From Nymphaea colorata (Eukaryota; Streptophyta; Magnoliopsida; Nymphaeales; Nymphaeaceae): 64,000 bases of DNA. The stretch covers positions 2,728,001 through 2,792,000 of the forward strand of contig NC_045144.1 of the NCBI RefSeq assembly GCF_008831285.2, in the 5' to 3' direction. Position numbers and translations under genes: made by a program. Below, piece by piece: positions 11,498 to 24,500 of this stretch. The notes under the pieces were generated by a model that did not search any database, was not told where the DNA came from, and was given only the letters and a program-made list of their open reading frames with translations. Numbering within the stretch: the stretch's first letter is position 1; every line of letters starts with the position of its first letter.

Positions 11498-14400
11498 CTG
11501 TACCAAAAAAGACCAATATAAACAGAATCAATAAGATGCAACAGATGTAAGCGTCCCTAAACTCTGTTAACCTATGCACTAACATCACATTCAACACAAA
11601 AATTATACTAATGCTACCACTTTTGGATCCAAACCCTACTTCTTGAAGAAGGAAGACGGGGGGTGGAGGAGGTTGGCCGCAGGGAGGACTAGGACTGGAC
11701 TCACTTCAGGGTCATTATACGAGCATAGGCAGGCCAACCTAAATTGTGCATAAATAAAAAATTAAGACCTTGGCTTTTGAAGCAGGTATATGTTTACCAT
11801 TCAGGTAATCTTCAAAGCCAAAATCTTCCAGGCTGCCAGTAAGTGCTTCCAAACCCACCATGGAAGATGGCAGGACACCTGAAGGCCTCTGGAATCTGCA
11901 AGAGAAAAAACATTTTTGCATCAAGAAAATTGAGAATTTACTTGGTGAACACATGAGAAACCATCAGATGATGAATCATTTATCAAAACCAAGCCAAACC
12001 AAGCAAGAAATCCTGTCGTTACAGTACAACAACCAAAAAGATTTGAAAGATAGAATGTCTTAAGAAAGTTGAAATTAATAAAAAACATGCATGTGAGATA
12101 ACATTATACCACATTAAACTAATCAAACTATGGAACTTATAGCACCTGTAAAAGACATTTTAATCCTGCGCACTTCCTACTGAATCTGAGGTACAGATAA
12201 CCGTCAGCCAATTATTATTTTCTTGTTCTAATAGGTACTCTGCATCCTTATGAATAGCCCCACATGCTACTAGGTTGGTACTACTCTAAATCCAGCAATG
12301 GATAACACAACACAAAATCTAATTTACTTAAAGCAAATAAAATACAATTGAAACATAATAATGCCTACTGGCGAGAAAAGTAAGCCTGGTAACACCTTCA
12401 TTATTACTTCAAATCCACAATTTTTGAGCAACAAGAAAGTGGAGCCACAGACTATCCAATTTATATAAGAAAAATCTTTATGTACTTTATAAATTCTATT
12501 AATCCTGATTGGTGATAATGTTGGAGAGCACAAATTGGAAGCAAAGGAAAGACAACTTTGGATCTTCCCTTGGTCACCAAATACCTAAAGAGAACAGCTA
12601 CTAGTCAAACCAGTGTTTAAAAACTCACCGAGTCAACTCATTGACTCGGCTCAGCTCACCCTCTTACCGGTCAACCCAGTAGAGTGACTTGGTTTAACCA
12701 GAAACTCGGTAAGACTTGGTAGAACTCGCCTTGGACTCGGTTGACTCAGCCAAGTCAACTGAGTCAAGGAAGACTTGCCCAAGTTCTGTTGAGCTTTTGT
12801 ATGCAGTGTAATACAGAAAAGCTAAAATGTGCAGGGGGTTTGTGTGTAATAAAAGCATGTTGTAAAAAGGATGAAAACCTAAACCCTTGTTTGAGTTCTC
12901 TTCTTCTCGACGGCAAAAGATGAGGGAGAAAGACATTAAACACTCATCTACTGTTACCGGCCATATTTCTAGCTGGAATGGAGATTCTGACAACACACCT
13001 ATGTCAATAGAAAAATCGGCTTCTCAGATATGTTATTCTTGCATTTTTTTTTTGTTTTATTTTCCAACCTTATGTTTCCGAATGATTTGGAATGATTAAC
13101 TTAACCCTTTTAATTTTTCAGGGACTTGCATTTTTCTCACTTTCCAGTATCTTTTTGTAAATCAGGCCCAAAACTTAGGCAAATACTTCAAGAATATCAC
13201 TCTTGAATCTCCCACTAACTCAACAAGGCAATACACAAGAGTCCTCTAACAAGAAAATAAAGAAAACATGTATTTATCTTCAACAATAATACAAGAAGTG
13301 GCTTAACAAGCCATGGGTTAAAGAGAGGGGAGCCTACACTATATATAAAGGAGAGAACAAAAGAAAGAGGAGAGCCAACCGTTGGGACTAGTTCCAACGG
13401 CTAGAATTCTAGCCGTTGGGACTAGTCCCCTTTAGGGAATAAGGATAAAGAAAAGGGGGGAAAAGGGGAAAATAAAAATACATAAAAAAGGGAAAAATTA
13501 CATAAGTATCCTAGTATCCAAATATATATAAAATATATATATATGTATACATATAAGACATATATTAGATAACTAATATATGTAATATATATATATAAAT
13601 ATATATATATATAGATACATTTAGAATGCATACAATCTAATATTCTAACACCCCCCCTCAAACTTATGGTGTGATAACCGAAAGTTTGCTAAGGAGAAAA
13701 TTAAATCTGGCAGCGGCAAGAGCCTTTGTGAAGAAGTCGCCTAGTTGATATTCAGAAGAGACATAGGAGAGATCAATGTTCTTTTAAAGGAATTCTTCAC
13801 GAACATAATGACAGTCTATCTCTATATGCTTCGTTCTTTCGTGAAATGTGTGATTGCTAGCAATATAAATTGCACTTTTGTTGTCACAACAAAGCTTGAC
13901 CGGATCCTTGATATGAATTTCCATATCTTTCAGCAAGCTCTTCAGCCACACTATCTCCATTGTTGTAGTTGCCATCGCACGATACTCAGCTTCTGTTGAT
14001 GATAGTGACACCTTATGTTGTTTCTTGCATCGCCAGGAAATTAAGGAATCACCTAAAAATACACAAAAACCAGTGGTGGAGTGCCTATTATTGGGATCTC
14101 CACCCCAATCAGCATCTGTATAAGCAACTAACTCTAATGTAGAAGAGGAAGACAGAAATAGTCCTTTGTTGATAGTATTTTTCACATAACGGACAATCCG
14201 CATTGCCGCTCTCATGTGCACTGAGGTGGGTCTTTGTTGAAATTGGCTTATCACATGTACGGCATGAGCAATGTTAGGTCTGGTGATGGAGAGATAAGAG
14301 AGAGCGCCAACTATTTGCCGAAAAGGAGTGGGATTCTCCAATATCTCTCCATCATCAATTTTCATTTTTACTCCCAGTGCTTCTGGAGTATCCACAACTT

Positions 14401-17400
14401 TGTCATCTGAGATACCTGTTCTGTCAACTAATTCACTGGCAAACTTCATTTGAGAAAGAACGTAACCCTGTTTGCTATAAGCAACTTCAATTCCAAGAAA
14501 ATAAGTTAGTCTTCCCAAATCAGTCATTTGAAAGCATTTGTTAAGAAAATGTTTTACCTCTATAATCCCTTCATCATCACTCCCAGTAATAACCATATCA
14601 TCAACATACAATAATAAAACAATTACACCTACGGAGGTGGTTTTTACAAACATGGCAGTATCAGAGTAGCAAGATTGAAAACCTTGATTAAACATGACAC
14701 TACTAAACTTGTCAAACCAGGCCTTGGGAGCTTGTTTCAAACCATAAAGGGCTTTCTTAAGTCGTAAAACTTTGTTTTGAGGTAGATCAAAACCAGTAGG
14801 AGCACTCATGAAAACTTCTTCCTGTAGGTGACCATTTAGGAAAGCATTTTTAACATCCATTTGAAAAATAGTCCAATGTTTAACAGAAGCAATGGCAATA
14901 AGAGTTCTAACAAAAGTCATGCGAGCAACAGGAGCAAAGGTTTCTTCATAATCAATCCCATATTCTTGAGCATATCCCTTGGCAACAAGTCTGGCCTTAT
15001 ATCTTTCTAAAGTTCCATCACTTCTAGTTTTGATTTTATAGATCCATCTACAACCAATAGTCTTTTTCCCCATTGGTAGAGACACAATATCCCAAGTCTC
15101 ATTGCTTTCAAGAGCTTTAAGTTCAAGATCCATGGCTTTAATCCAATTGGGATCTTCCTTAGCTTCAAGGTAAGAAGATGGCTCATAAAAAGAGTGATGA
15201 GCCATAATACAAGCTCGAAATTTTGGGGAAAAAGACTACTCATAAGAGATAAATTTTTGAGGAGGTCTAGTGTGCCTTTGGGATCTCCTAGGAAGAGATT
15301 GATTAGTTTCTTGATTTTGGGGATCTCTTCTTCTATAAACTAAGATCTCAATATTAGTAGAATTATCATTGTTGACCTCTTCAATTGACACTTCTACAAC
15401 TTTATCGGGTTCATCATCATCAATATCATCATCATCATCAATATCATTAGTCCAAAGAAAAGTATAATCTTCTAGTTTCTTGGGTTCATCTTTGAAACCA
15501 TCTTCATTATCTTCATTTTCTAAAAAGATCACGTTTCTAGAAACATAAACTTTATCTCTTTCCATATCATAACATCTATAACCCTTTTGAGTTTCGGAAT
15601 ACCCAATAAAAACACAACAAGTAGCTTTGGAAGAAAGCTTATCGTCTTTATCACTTAACACAAAACATTTGCAACCAAAGACTTTAAGTCTATTGTAATT
15701 AGGTTTAACATGGTGGAGTTTTTCAAAAGGAGAAATATGTTTCAAAAGTTTGGTAGGCATTCTATTAATTAAATAGGTTGAAGTCAAAACAGCCTCAGCC
15801 CAAAAGTTTTTGGGAACATTTTTAGATAAAAGAAGGGCTCTAGCAGTTTCAATAATGTGTCTATGTTTACGCTCGGCCACTCCGTTTTGTTATGGAGTGT
15901 TAGGACAAGATCTTTGATGAACAACTCCTTTTTCTTTTAGAAATTGTTGAAATTCATTTGACATAAATTCTCCTCCTGAATCACTTCTAAAGACTTTGAT
16001 ATTTGTGCCAAATTTGGTATAGATCATGTTGTAGAAATTCTTAAAGTTTGTGAAAACCTTCGATTTGTGTTTGAGAAAGTAAACCCAAGTATGCCTAGAA
16101 AAATCATCAATAAAGATCACATAGTACAACAATCCTCCTTTTGACATAATGGGAGCGGGTCCCCACACATCCGAATGCACTAAATCAAAAGATTTTTGGG
16201 CAATAAAATTTCTATTATCAAAAGGTAAGGCTTTCATTTTAGCCTTAATAGAATCATTACAATGAAAGTTCTTTTGACAAAAATTCTCCATGAAGGGAAG
16301 ATGAGACATTTTTTCTATATTGGAATGTCCAAGTCTTTGATGCCAAGTTTGAATGTCACATTCTTTGGAGATATTGCAAGATGGTCTTGAGAGGTCCAAA
16401 AAGTCTATGTAGTAGAGATCTTTTGTTCTAAAACTTTCTCCAATCGTCTTCTTGGATACTCGGTCCTGTATCAAACATTTGGATTGTGAGAAGATTATAT
16501 CAAACCTAGGTCGGCTATTTGAGAAACTGATAATAAATTTAAGCTTAATTTAAGAATGTGTCTTACTTGAGGTACTTTTAAAGTTTTGGATCCAAAAGCT
16601 AGGTCAAGGTTTCCAATAAAATCAATTTCAAGAGAAGTACCATCCGCTGTTTTCACAAAGGAATAAGAATCATTTTTAGTGCATTCGGTGAGAAGGGATC
16701 CACAAGGAGTCATATGAAAAGATGCACCCGAATCAATAATCCAAGAATACTTACTTGTAGAAGTAGATGCTACGGTAGCTCCCAAAGTTGAAGGTGTGTC
16801 TCCTCCCTTTAGAAAAGGTTGAAGAGCACTTATAAGTTGATCAAGTTGGAATGAGCTTGCTTCTTTTCTTTCTTCTTGAATTGGAGCTGCAACATTGCTT
16901 CTTTTGTCAAAAATTCTAAGTTTTGGACATCTTGGTTTGGTATGTCCTTCTTCTTGGCAATGATAGCAAATAACTTTTCTTCTTACTCCTTCATATGTAC
17001 GATTGAAGTGAGGAGGTCTATAAGGTCTCAAATGGGCTCCCGGCCTAGATGTGGCAAGCACATTGTTGACTTTCTCTTTATCAAGACAAAGACGATTTTC
17101 CTCCATTTGGAGCTCCGCAATAGCCTCATTCATAGATGGTGTTTTAGAACGATGAAGTAAGGCAGTTTTAACAACATCAAATTCAGGTCTAAGACCTATG
17201 ATAAACTTGTAAAACTTGTCACGTTGTATTTGCTTTTCTCTAAGAATAAGATCTTGTGTCCAATGTGGTTCAAAAATACTTAATTCATCATACAATTGAT
17301 CCATTTCAGCCACATAATCTTTAATGGATCTATCTCCTTGTTGAAGATTGTGAATTTTGAGTTGAACATGATGCATATAAGCAACGTCTCTCATGGTATG

Positions 17401-18506
17401 AGTTTTCTTTAGATATTCCCAAGCTTCTAGGGCAGAATTTAACTTGGAAATTTGCCCGCTAGTAGCATTGTCAACACAAGTCAAGATCCAAGTAATAATT
17501 TTGTGATGACCAACACTCCATTCTTCCCATTTCTTGTTGTATTCAGTCATTACTTTTTCTTTTTCGGTTCCGTCCAATTCCATAGCTCTTCCATCAACAA
17601 CTTTAGTAAGGACTAGTTGTGGTTCAAGTTTTGTCCCATCAACTAGTCCCCAAAGGCTTTTACTACGAATAAAATGTTCCATAGTTCTAGCCCATTGTAT
17701 ATAGTTTGTTGATGAGAGTTTGGGAAATGGAAGAGACGAGACTTTGTTATCCATGATCACAATCAACAAGATAGATCCACTTACAAGTTATGACGAAGCT
17801 GGCTGTCGCACAAAAAGAAGTCCACGGCAATAAGAAAAACCAGTCTCCCTTCTTCTTGTGTAAAACTTGTATGTTTCAGATGATGAAAAAATGAAGAAAT
17901 CAGTCACAATCTTTTTCCACCAATAGAGACTAGCAAAACAGCACCTTCTTGTGTCAAGAATCAGCCAGCAATAACGTCGAGTACTTAGAGTGCTTCACGG
18001 CTCCAAAGAAGGAGTAAGAGCTGAAACTTTAAGCTGAAGGACAGCAAGATGAATAGCCAAAACGTGGCTCTGATACCATGTAAATCAGGCCCAAAACTTA
18101 GGCAAATACTTCAAGAATATCACTGTTGAATCTCCCACTAACTCAACAAGGCAAAACACAAGAGTCCTCTAACAAGAGGATAAAGAAAACATGTATTTAT
18201 CTTCAACAATAATACAAGAAGTGGCTTAACAAGCCATAGGTTAAAGAGAGGGGAGCCTACACTATATATAGAGGAGAGAACAAAAGAAAGAGGAGAGCCA
18301 ACCGTTGGGACTAGTTCCAACGGCTAGAATTCTAGCCGTTGGGACTAGTCCCCTTTAGGGAATAAGGATAAAGAAAAGGGGGGAAAAGGGGAAAATAAAA
18401 ATACATAAAAAAGGGAAAAATTACATAAGTATCCTAGTATCCAAATATATATAAAATATATATATATGTATACATATAAGACATATATTAGATAACTAAT
18501 ATATGT

Positions 18507-18538
<32 letters not shown>

Positions 18539-21500
18539 GATACATTTAGAATGCATACAATCTAATATTCTAACACTTTTTACCCTCCCCATTCTTCTCT
18601 CCTTCTGTCGGTTCATAGTCTTATGAAAGACTGAAAGTGTTTCCAAACCTGTTACGCTCTCTCTATGTTTTCTTTCTGCTCTCTCCCTTGTCGCCTCGCC
18701 TGCTCCTGCCCCTTTCTCTTTAACTCTCTCTCCTTCCCTTCGGCTGCTCAGACTCTCTCTTTGTCCATAGTTCTCATTCTTTTCAAGTTCCAACTGAATG
18801 CATATTCTGTTTCTCTTTTATTTCATCTAATTCTCATCATTTTTTAGTTGATATGGTTCTACTATCCTGCTATCTCTCCATTTTTTTAATTTTTCATCTG
18901 AATGCATATTTTTGTTTCTATAACTTCATTTGACATTAATTGGACTTGTTTTTGAATCATATAAGAAAAACTTAAGTCATGTTACAATTTTTTACATCTA
19001 AAAACAAGTTATACATTGTTGATTCTTTAAAAAAAAAATGTTAACATAACCCGGTCTGACTCACCAAGTAGAACACCAAGTCACGAGTCTAGACCAGCCG
19101 AGTCGAGTCCCAAGTCACTGGGTTTTAAAACCTTGATAAAAAATATGTAGACAGAAAATATTAGATACCCTTAGACCAGTTTTTCATCGATTTTTAACAA
19201 CCTATATAACTTAGTAGGCAGGCAGGTTCTTAAAACCAAACTGTAGAGAAACAGCTACTATTGAAGAAAGGATAGAATAAAACAGATTCTAGAGTATTTT
19301 TTGCTTTTTTTTCAGCTTTTAGCAACCTCATAACCAGATTGTTCAGAACCCAAAATAATTAGAACATTTACAGCCCATACACTTTGCATGGATATAACTG
19401 TATGAGTCATATTACTCTGTTGCCCTATGGACATTCCAGGAAGAAGATGGCTTGCTTTCCGAAACTATTGAGACTTCTAGCTAATTCTTGTAACATGTTC
19501 CCATATGCTATTGCTACATTTCTGACGTTCTGTTAATGGTGTTATCTTAATTGGAGCCGATCTGGACTGGTGTGAACAAATCAAGAAAAACAAACCAAAA
19601 AAGGAAAAAATGGTTCAACTAAGGTATTTAAAGTTTTAAACGAAGATAGACACCATTCATTCCTGACACGGAGTAGTTTAGAGTTAGATCAGATCCCAGA
19701 ATCGGATCCATTTAGGATTTGGATTTGGTTTATTTGGTTATTTATGTTATTGTGGGTTTGGATCTTTTTATTTTTGGGCCTGACATCTAATTCAGATCTA
19801 AGGGCCAAGCCTCTTAAAAAGGCCTCCTTTGTATTGTTTAGGGCTAATTGTTGAAGAGAAAACCCTAATTCCCCTTATAACATCCCTTCTTTTTCCCGTG
19901 TTTTCCCTTATGTTCTTGCTTTCTGGTGCTTTCCCTGCAGGGATTAGAGTGAGGAACTCTAACCGCTGTGTCAATGTGTCTAAGTTTTATTGTAATGTTG
20001 CCATGAAAGAGGATATGTCTATCTTGCATCAAAAGTTAGGTCATAACTAGTATAAGAAAATCACATGTATTCCTTCTTTAAGGAAATCTTGTAATAAAAA
20101 ATTTTCATGTGATAAGTGTGTTTTGGAAAAAATGAAGTCTCCACCTTTTGCAAATAGAATTTTTACAAGTAAATCTAAATTTGAATTGGTTCATTCGGAT
20201 GTAGGGGGACCCGATACAGCTATATCTAAAAGGAGGGTATTCATATTAGGTCATATTCATTGCTGACTTTACCAAATATGTTTGGAACTATTTTTTAAAA
20301 CACAAATCTGATGTTTTCTCATGTTTCAAAAAGTTTCGTCAACTTGTTAAAAATTAGTTCAAAGTGAACACCAAAATCTTTAGATCAAATTCTTGAATAC
20401 TTTTCTTGCCTGTTTAGGACTTATCTGGAAGAAATGGTGTACAAACTTGTATTTGAATTGGTTCATTCGGATGTATGGGGACCTGCTACAGTTCTATTTA
20501 AAGGAGGGTATTCATATTATGCTATATTCATTGATGACTTTACTAAATATGATTGGATTTATTTTTGAAACACAAACCTGAAGTTTTCTCATGTTTCAAC
20601 TTTTTTATCAACTTGTTAAAAAATAATTCAAAATGAATATCTAAATCTTGAGATCAAATTCTTGAATGCGAAGTAGTACCGTGAGGGAAAGGTGAAAAGT
20701 TTTTCTACCTTGTTTATGACTTACTTGGAAGAAAGGAATAGTACACCAAAAAACATATTCAAAAACTCCTGAACAAAATGGAATCCCTAAAAGAAAACAC
20801 TGCCACATCATTGAAACTACTCGAACGCTTTTGATTTCAAAAGGTGTTCCCAAATCTTTTTTGGGCTAACGCTGCTCTATTTCAGTTCATCTAATCAACC
20901 AAATGCCTTCAAAGATAGTAGATAACTTGTCTCCATTTCAAAAATTATATGACATTGAACCCAATTATGATTGACTCAAAGCGTTTGACTGTAAATGCTA
21001 TATATTAGATGATAAAAATGATAAAGTTTCCTCTGAAGCCATTAATGCATTTATTGCATATTGTGAATGTCAAAAAGGATACAAATGTTATAAAAATGAG
21101 CTTTATGTTTCTAGGAATGTGTCCTTCGTGGAAAACGAAAAAGGATTTGAGAAGGTAAAGTCCAAACATGATCTACAATTCTCTTTTTTGAATGACTTAT
21201 TACCATGGAATGATGAAGGTAATGAAGATGTTCAAATTGGCTTTGATGATTTTAATAATGTTTTTGACCTCAAACTTTTTGAAATAATCCAAACAATGTT
21301 AGGCTGTCTAGGAATTGATTACCTATCATAGAGAGAACCATTTAGAAATGACAATAGAGAAAACAATGATTCTGAGTCACACATTAGAAGATCTACCAAA
21401 ACTACTAAGCCCCCTCAAAGACTTGGGTCATATGAATCCTTTTCACCCAGATATAAAAATTGCCTTGCAGCAATCCATTCCTATACTGAACCATCTAACT

Positions 21501-24500
21501 ATTATGAAGCTGTTCAAGTTCCTTGATGAAGAGGAGCCATGAGATTAAAATTAGTGGCCTTATAAAAATGTAAAACCTGGAAAATCCAGTCTTTACCACA
21601 AGATAAAAAAAAAAAACATAGGATGTAGATGAGTATTTAAAGTCTTTTAAACTAAAAATGATGAATCATTTGAAATATTTAAAGCAATGTCAGTTGCTGA
21701 AGGCTACTTTTAAGAGTACGGAATAGATTATGATGATACCTTTACCCCAATTGCTCAAATGACCTCTGTGAGAACCCTTGTTGCCGTAGCTTCTATTAAG
21801 GGATGACCCATATCAAATGGATGTGACAAATGTCTTCAAAATGGTGAGTTGAATGACGAAGTATTTATGTCTCCTCCACCAAATTATGATATTCCAGATG
21901 GAAAAGTTCTTCGATTAATGAAGGCTCCTTATGGACTTAAAGAAAGCTCCAAAAGCATAGTATGATCACTACAGCAATATCATGGTAAAAGATAAATTTA
22001 AGTCTTACTACTCTAATACTGCCTTTTTTTGTATATTCTACCGATGGCGTTACAATTCTCCTTCTTTATGCTGATGGCATGATTATCACACGAACGGATA
22101 GGAATGGAGTAAAGCAAATTAAAACTCTTAAAGAATGAATTTGAAATGCTGATTTAGCTTTTTTAATGTACTTTCTTGGCATAGAAGTTGGATATTCACA
22201 AAGAGGCTATTTATAGTCCCAAATCAAGTTTGCAGCTAACAATGTTACTAGGTCAGGGATAATTGATGACAAAATTGTTGAGACACATGAAGCTCTTGGT
22301 GTCAAGATGAAGATTAATGATTGTAAACCTCTAGAAAATCAAATCCCATATCATCAGATCATCGATGCCCTGTCTTATTTAACTATCACTCGACCAAACA
22401 TTATACATACGGTTCATGTGGTAAGTTAATTTCAGCATGCCCCCACCTCAGTGCATATAGAAGCCATATCAAGGATCATATGATATATGAAGCACACCCT
22501 TAACAAATGCCTATTTCTATTTTCCTCTCCATCTTTAGAGATAATTGCCTATAGTAATGCTGATTAGGGAGGTGATCCCAACAATCAGCATTCTGCTACT
22601 AGTTTGTGTTGGGCGTTCTCAGGGAAAATGTAATTACGCCTAACTTAGAGTTAGTAGGGAAAGAATAAATAGGGTAAATGGGTTGGATCTGGACTCCACC
22701 CTTGTAACCAAACCCTGACACCAAGATGAGAAGTAATGAGAACTTGGCTGAAGGTTAACCTTAATGTAGTGGTCAATGAGTGCGTGAGTCGTGTTAATCT
22801 TTTTGCCTATTTTGGTAACTGAAGGCTACCAGTTTGTGTACTTTTGAGTACATTAATATCATGGAAGTGCAAGAAGCAATAGAAGGTTTATTTGTCATCT
22901 ATCAAAGCAGAATATCGAGTTATGACTTCAACTACTATGGACATTGTTTGGTTGAGGAGTTTACTCAAGGATTTGAGAGTCGACCATGAAAAATCATCTA
23001 AATTGTCCATCTATATCGCCAGTAGTCATACTTTTCACAAGAGGATTAAACACATTGAAATGGATTATCACTGTTTAAGAGAAAAATTCTTAATACCATT
23101 GACCTACCGTATGAAACATCAAAATTCCAGCTGGCACATTTCTTCACTAAAAGGCTTAGTGCTCCTAGTTATCTTTTCTTAGCAAACTTTTGGTGGTTTC
23201 ACCGTAAGTTTGAGTGGTGGATTACAAATTATCGTATTTCATTTATATTTTCTTCTCATATTTTTCCGTAATTTTCCTGTATTTTTTCTGAATTTCTCTG
23301 TTTTTTCCATCTTTTTTTGCTCTAGTGAAAGAGCTGTTAGAGACCCCAACTACTATAATTTCTAGCCGTTGGGTCTCTAACAGCTCATTCATTTTGTCTA
23401 TTTAAGGAACCACCTGGTCCCATTCTATGTAACGCTTCTTTGGAGCAATTTGAGATTTATTGGATACATTTTCTTTGGTGGTTTAGTACACAGATTCTTC
23501 ACTCTTGTGAGTGTTTGTGTTGTGAGAGAAATATAGATTTATATCTATATTGATTTCCTGTTGGACTGAGTTTTATGCTTACTAAAAAAGACTCAAAATA
23601 TAGGTTTGTACCTGTATTTAGGTTGTTTACAATGCTTTCCAATTTTTTTCTAAAGAACCCAAAGCTAAAAGCTTATCAACATACGACGTAGAAAAGCCTC
23701 ACCTGACAAAAAAAGGAAGAACTTACCTAACAATTGCCAAAAAAGCTACTTATATCCACATTTTTAATTAATGACTTAATGTATTCAAAACTGAATGAAA
23801 CCAAAGGTACAAATTATAACACTTCAATTATTAGTTTCTTGTTAATATACATACAAGAAAAAAACAATAAGGAAGCTACAGTAAGACTTAAATGGATCAA
23901 AAATAGATTCAATAGCTTGTAAGGATTTAAACAAGAAGTAACGTTAATATAAGTTTGAACAAGAATCAAATATTAATTTTGAACCAAGTACACCATCTAA
24001 CATGTAAAAATGCCCTTTTTATTCTTCTAATTATTTTTTTTATCTTGCTTGCACGATATCAACCAGTTCTTTAAATACATTCTAGCCTTGGAAGGCACAA
24101 ACAAGCAATTTGACACCATCTAACAAGAGGGTTTAAACTTTAACCAGCTTGCCCTTGCCGGCAGCAAGCCTTTGGAATGCAGCAAGATCCCAACAAGACC
24201 ACTGCCAGACACTTACTTGACTAGCATATGATGAGTATGTGGTGAATCATGTCACCACATGATAATGCCTCATACACGCGCCAATTGCTAGCCAAAGGCA
24301 TATTTACTCATGGATCAATCTCACCCAATAGCAAAGCATTATCATCCTTGGTGTTTTGAATCCTACCGCACTGATGTGATGGAGTTTCATTAACCAATTC
24401 TACAACTGATCTCCTCAACACAATAAGATCAATCCTAAGTTCTTAACTCACCAAAGAAAGGTCTTATTTTAACATTACTTGGTTGTAAGGGCCCAATCAG

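Larger units (their letters stand above)
13156..18575 (-). mobile_element. Full-length Ty1/copia retrotransposon, recently inserted
   Basis: A 5,420-bp element with all landmarks: LTRs of 495 and 497 bp with TG..CA ends, a CTTTT target duplication, an initiator-Met tRNA primer-binding site directly inside the 5' LTR, a G-rich polypurine tract next to the 3' LTR, and one gag-pol frame. The two LTRs differ by 6 substitutions and one 2-bp AT indel (about 98.8% identity), so insertion was recent. At 1.3e-8 substitutions/site/year, a rate taken from rice, this is about half a million years; that figure is an inference. It lies in sense orientation in UMP1 intron 2. Four lesions break its polyprotein. 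Confidence 0.96.
18079..18575 (-). repeat. 5' LTR of the copia element
   Basis: Carries the promoter: on the minus strand the order is AT-rich block, 46-bp palindrome (18307-18352), TATA box (18263-18270), then the presumed transcribed R-U5 region ending in CA beside the primer-binding site. Confidence 0.96.
12611..19135. mobile_element. GACTCGG-rich terminal-inverted-repeat DNA element, split by a copia
   Basis: The left end CAGTGTTTAAAAACTCA and the complement of the right end CAAGGTTTTAAAACCCA agree at 13 of 17 positions. Both ends are followed by clusters of GACTCGG/CGAGTC motifs (12630-12770 and 19060-19120). Removing the 5.4-kb copia at 13156-18575 leaves about 1.1 kb, a non-autonomous size. 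The copy at 55790-55903, read on the other strand, matches this left end closely (AAAACTCACCGAGTCAAC). No target duplication was evident, so exact borders and superfamily are uncertain. Confidence 0.55.
19955..23631 (+). mobile_element. Old, decayed Ty1/copia element, 5' part missing
   Basis: Plus-strand fragments in copia order: ILHQKLGHN (pre-integrase, about 20020), integrase with ELVHSDV, later integrase INQMPSKIVDNLSPFQKLYD (about 20895-20955), reverse transcriptase EYGIDYDDTFTPIAQM (about 21715-21765), and RNase H with SSIKAEYRVM and HTFHKRIKHIEMDYH (22892-23085). A polypurine-like AAGTTTGAGTGGTGG (23206-23220) is followed by LTR-like sequence ending TTTACA at 23631. Stops and shifts are frequent. 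It is a relative of the element at 13156-18575, in opposite orientation and much older. Gag and the 5' LTR were not recognised. Confidence 0.85.
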
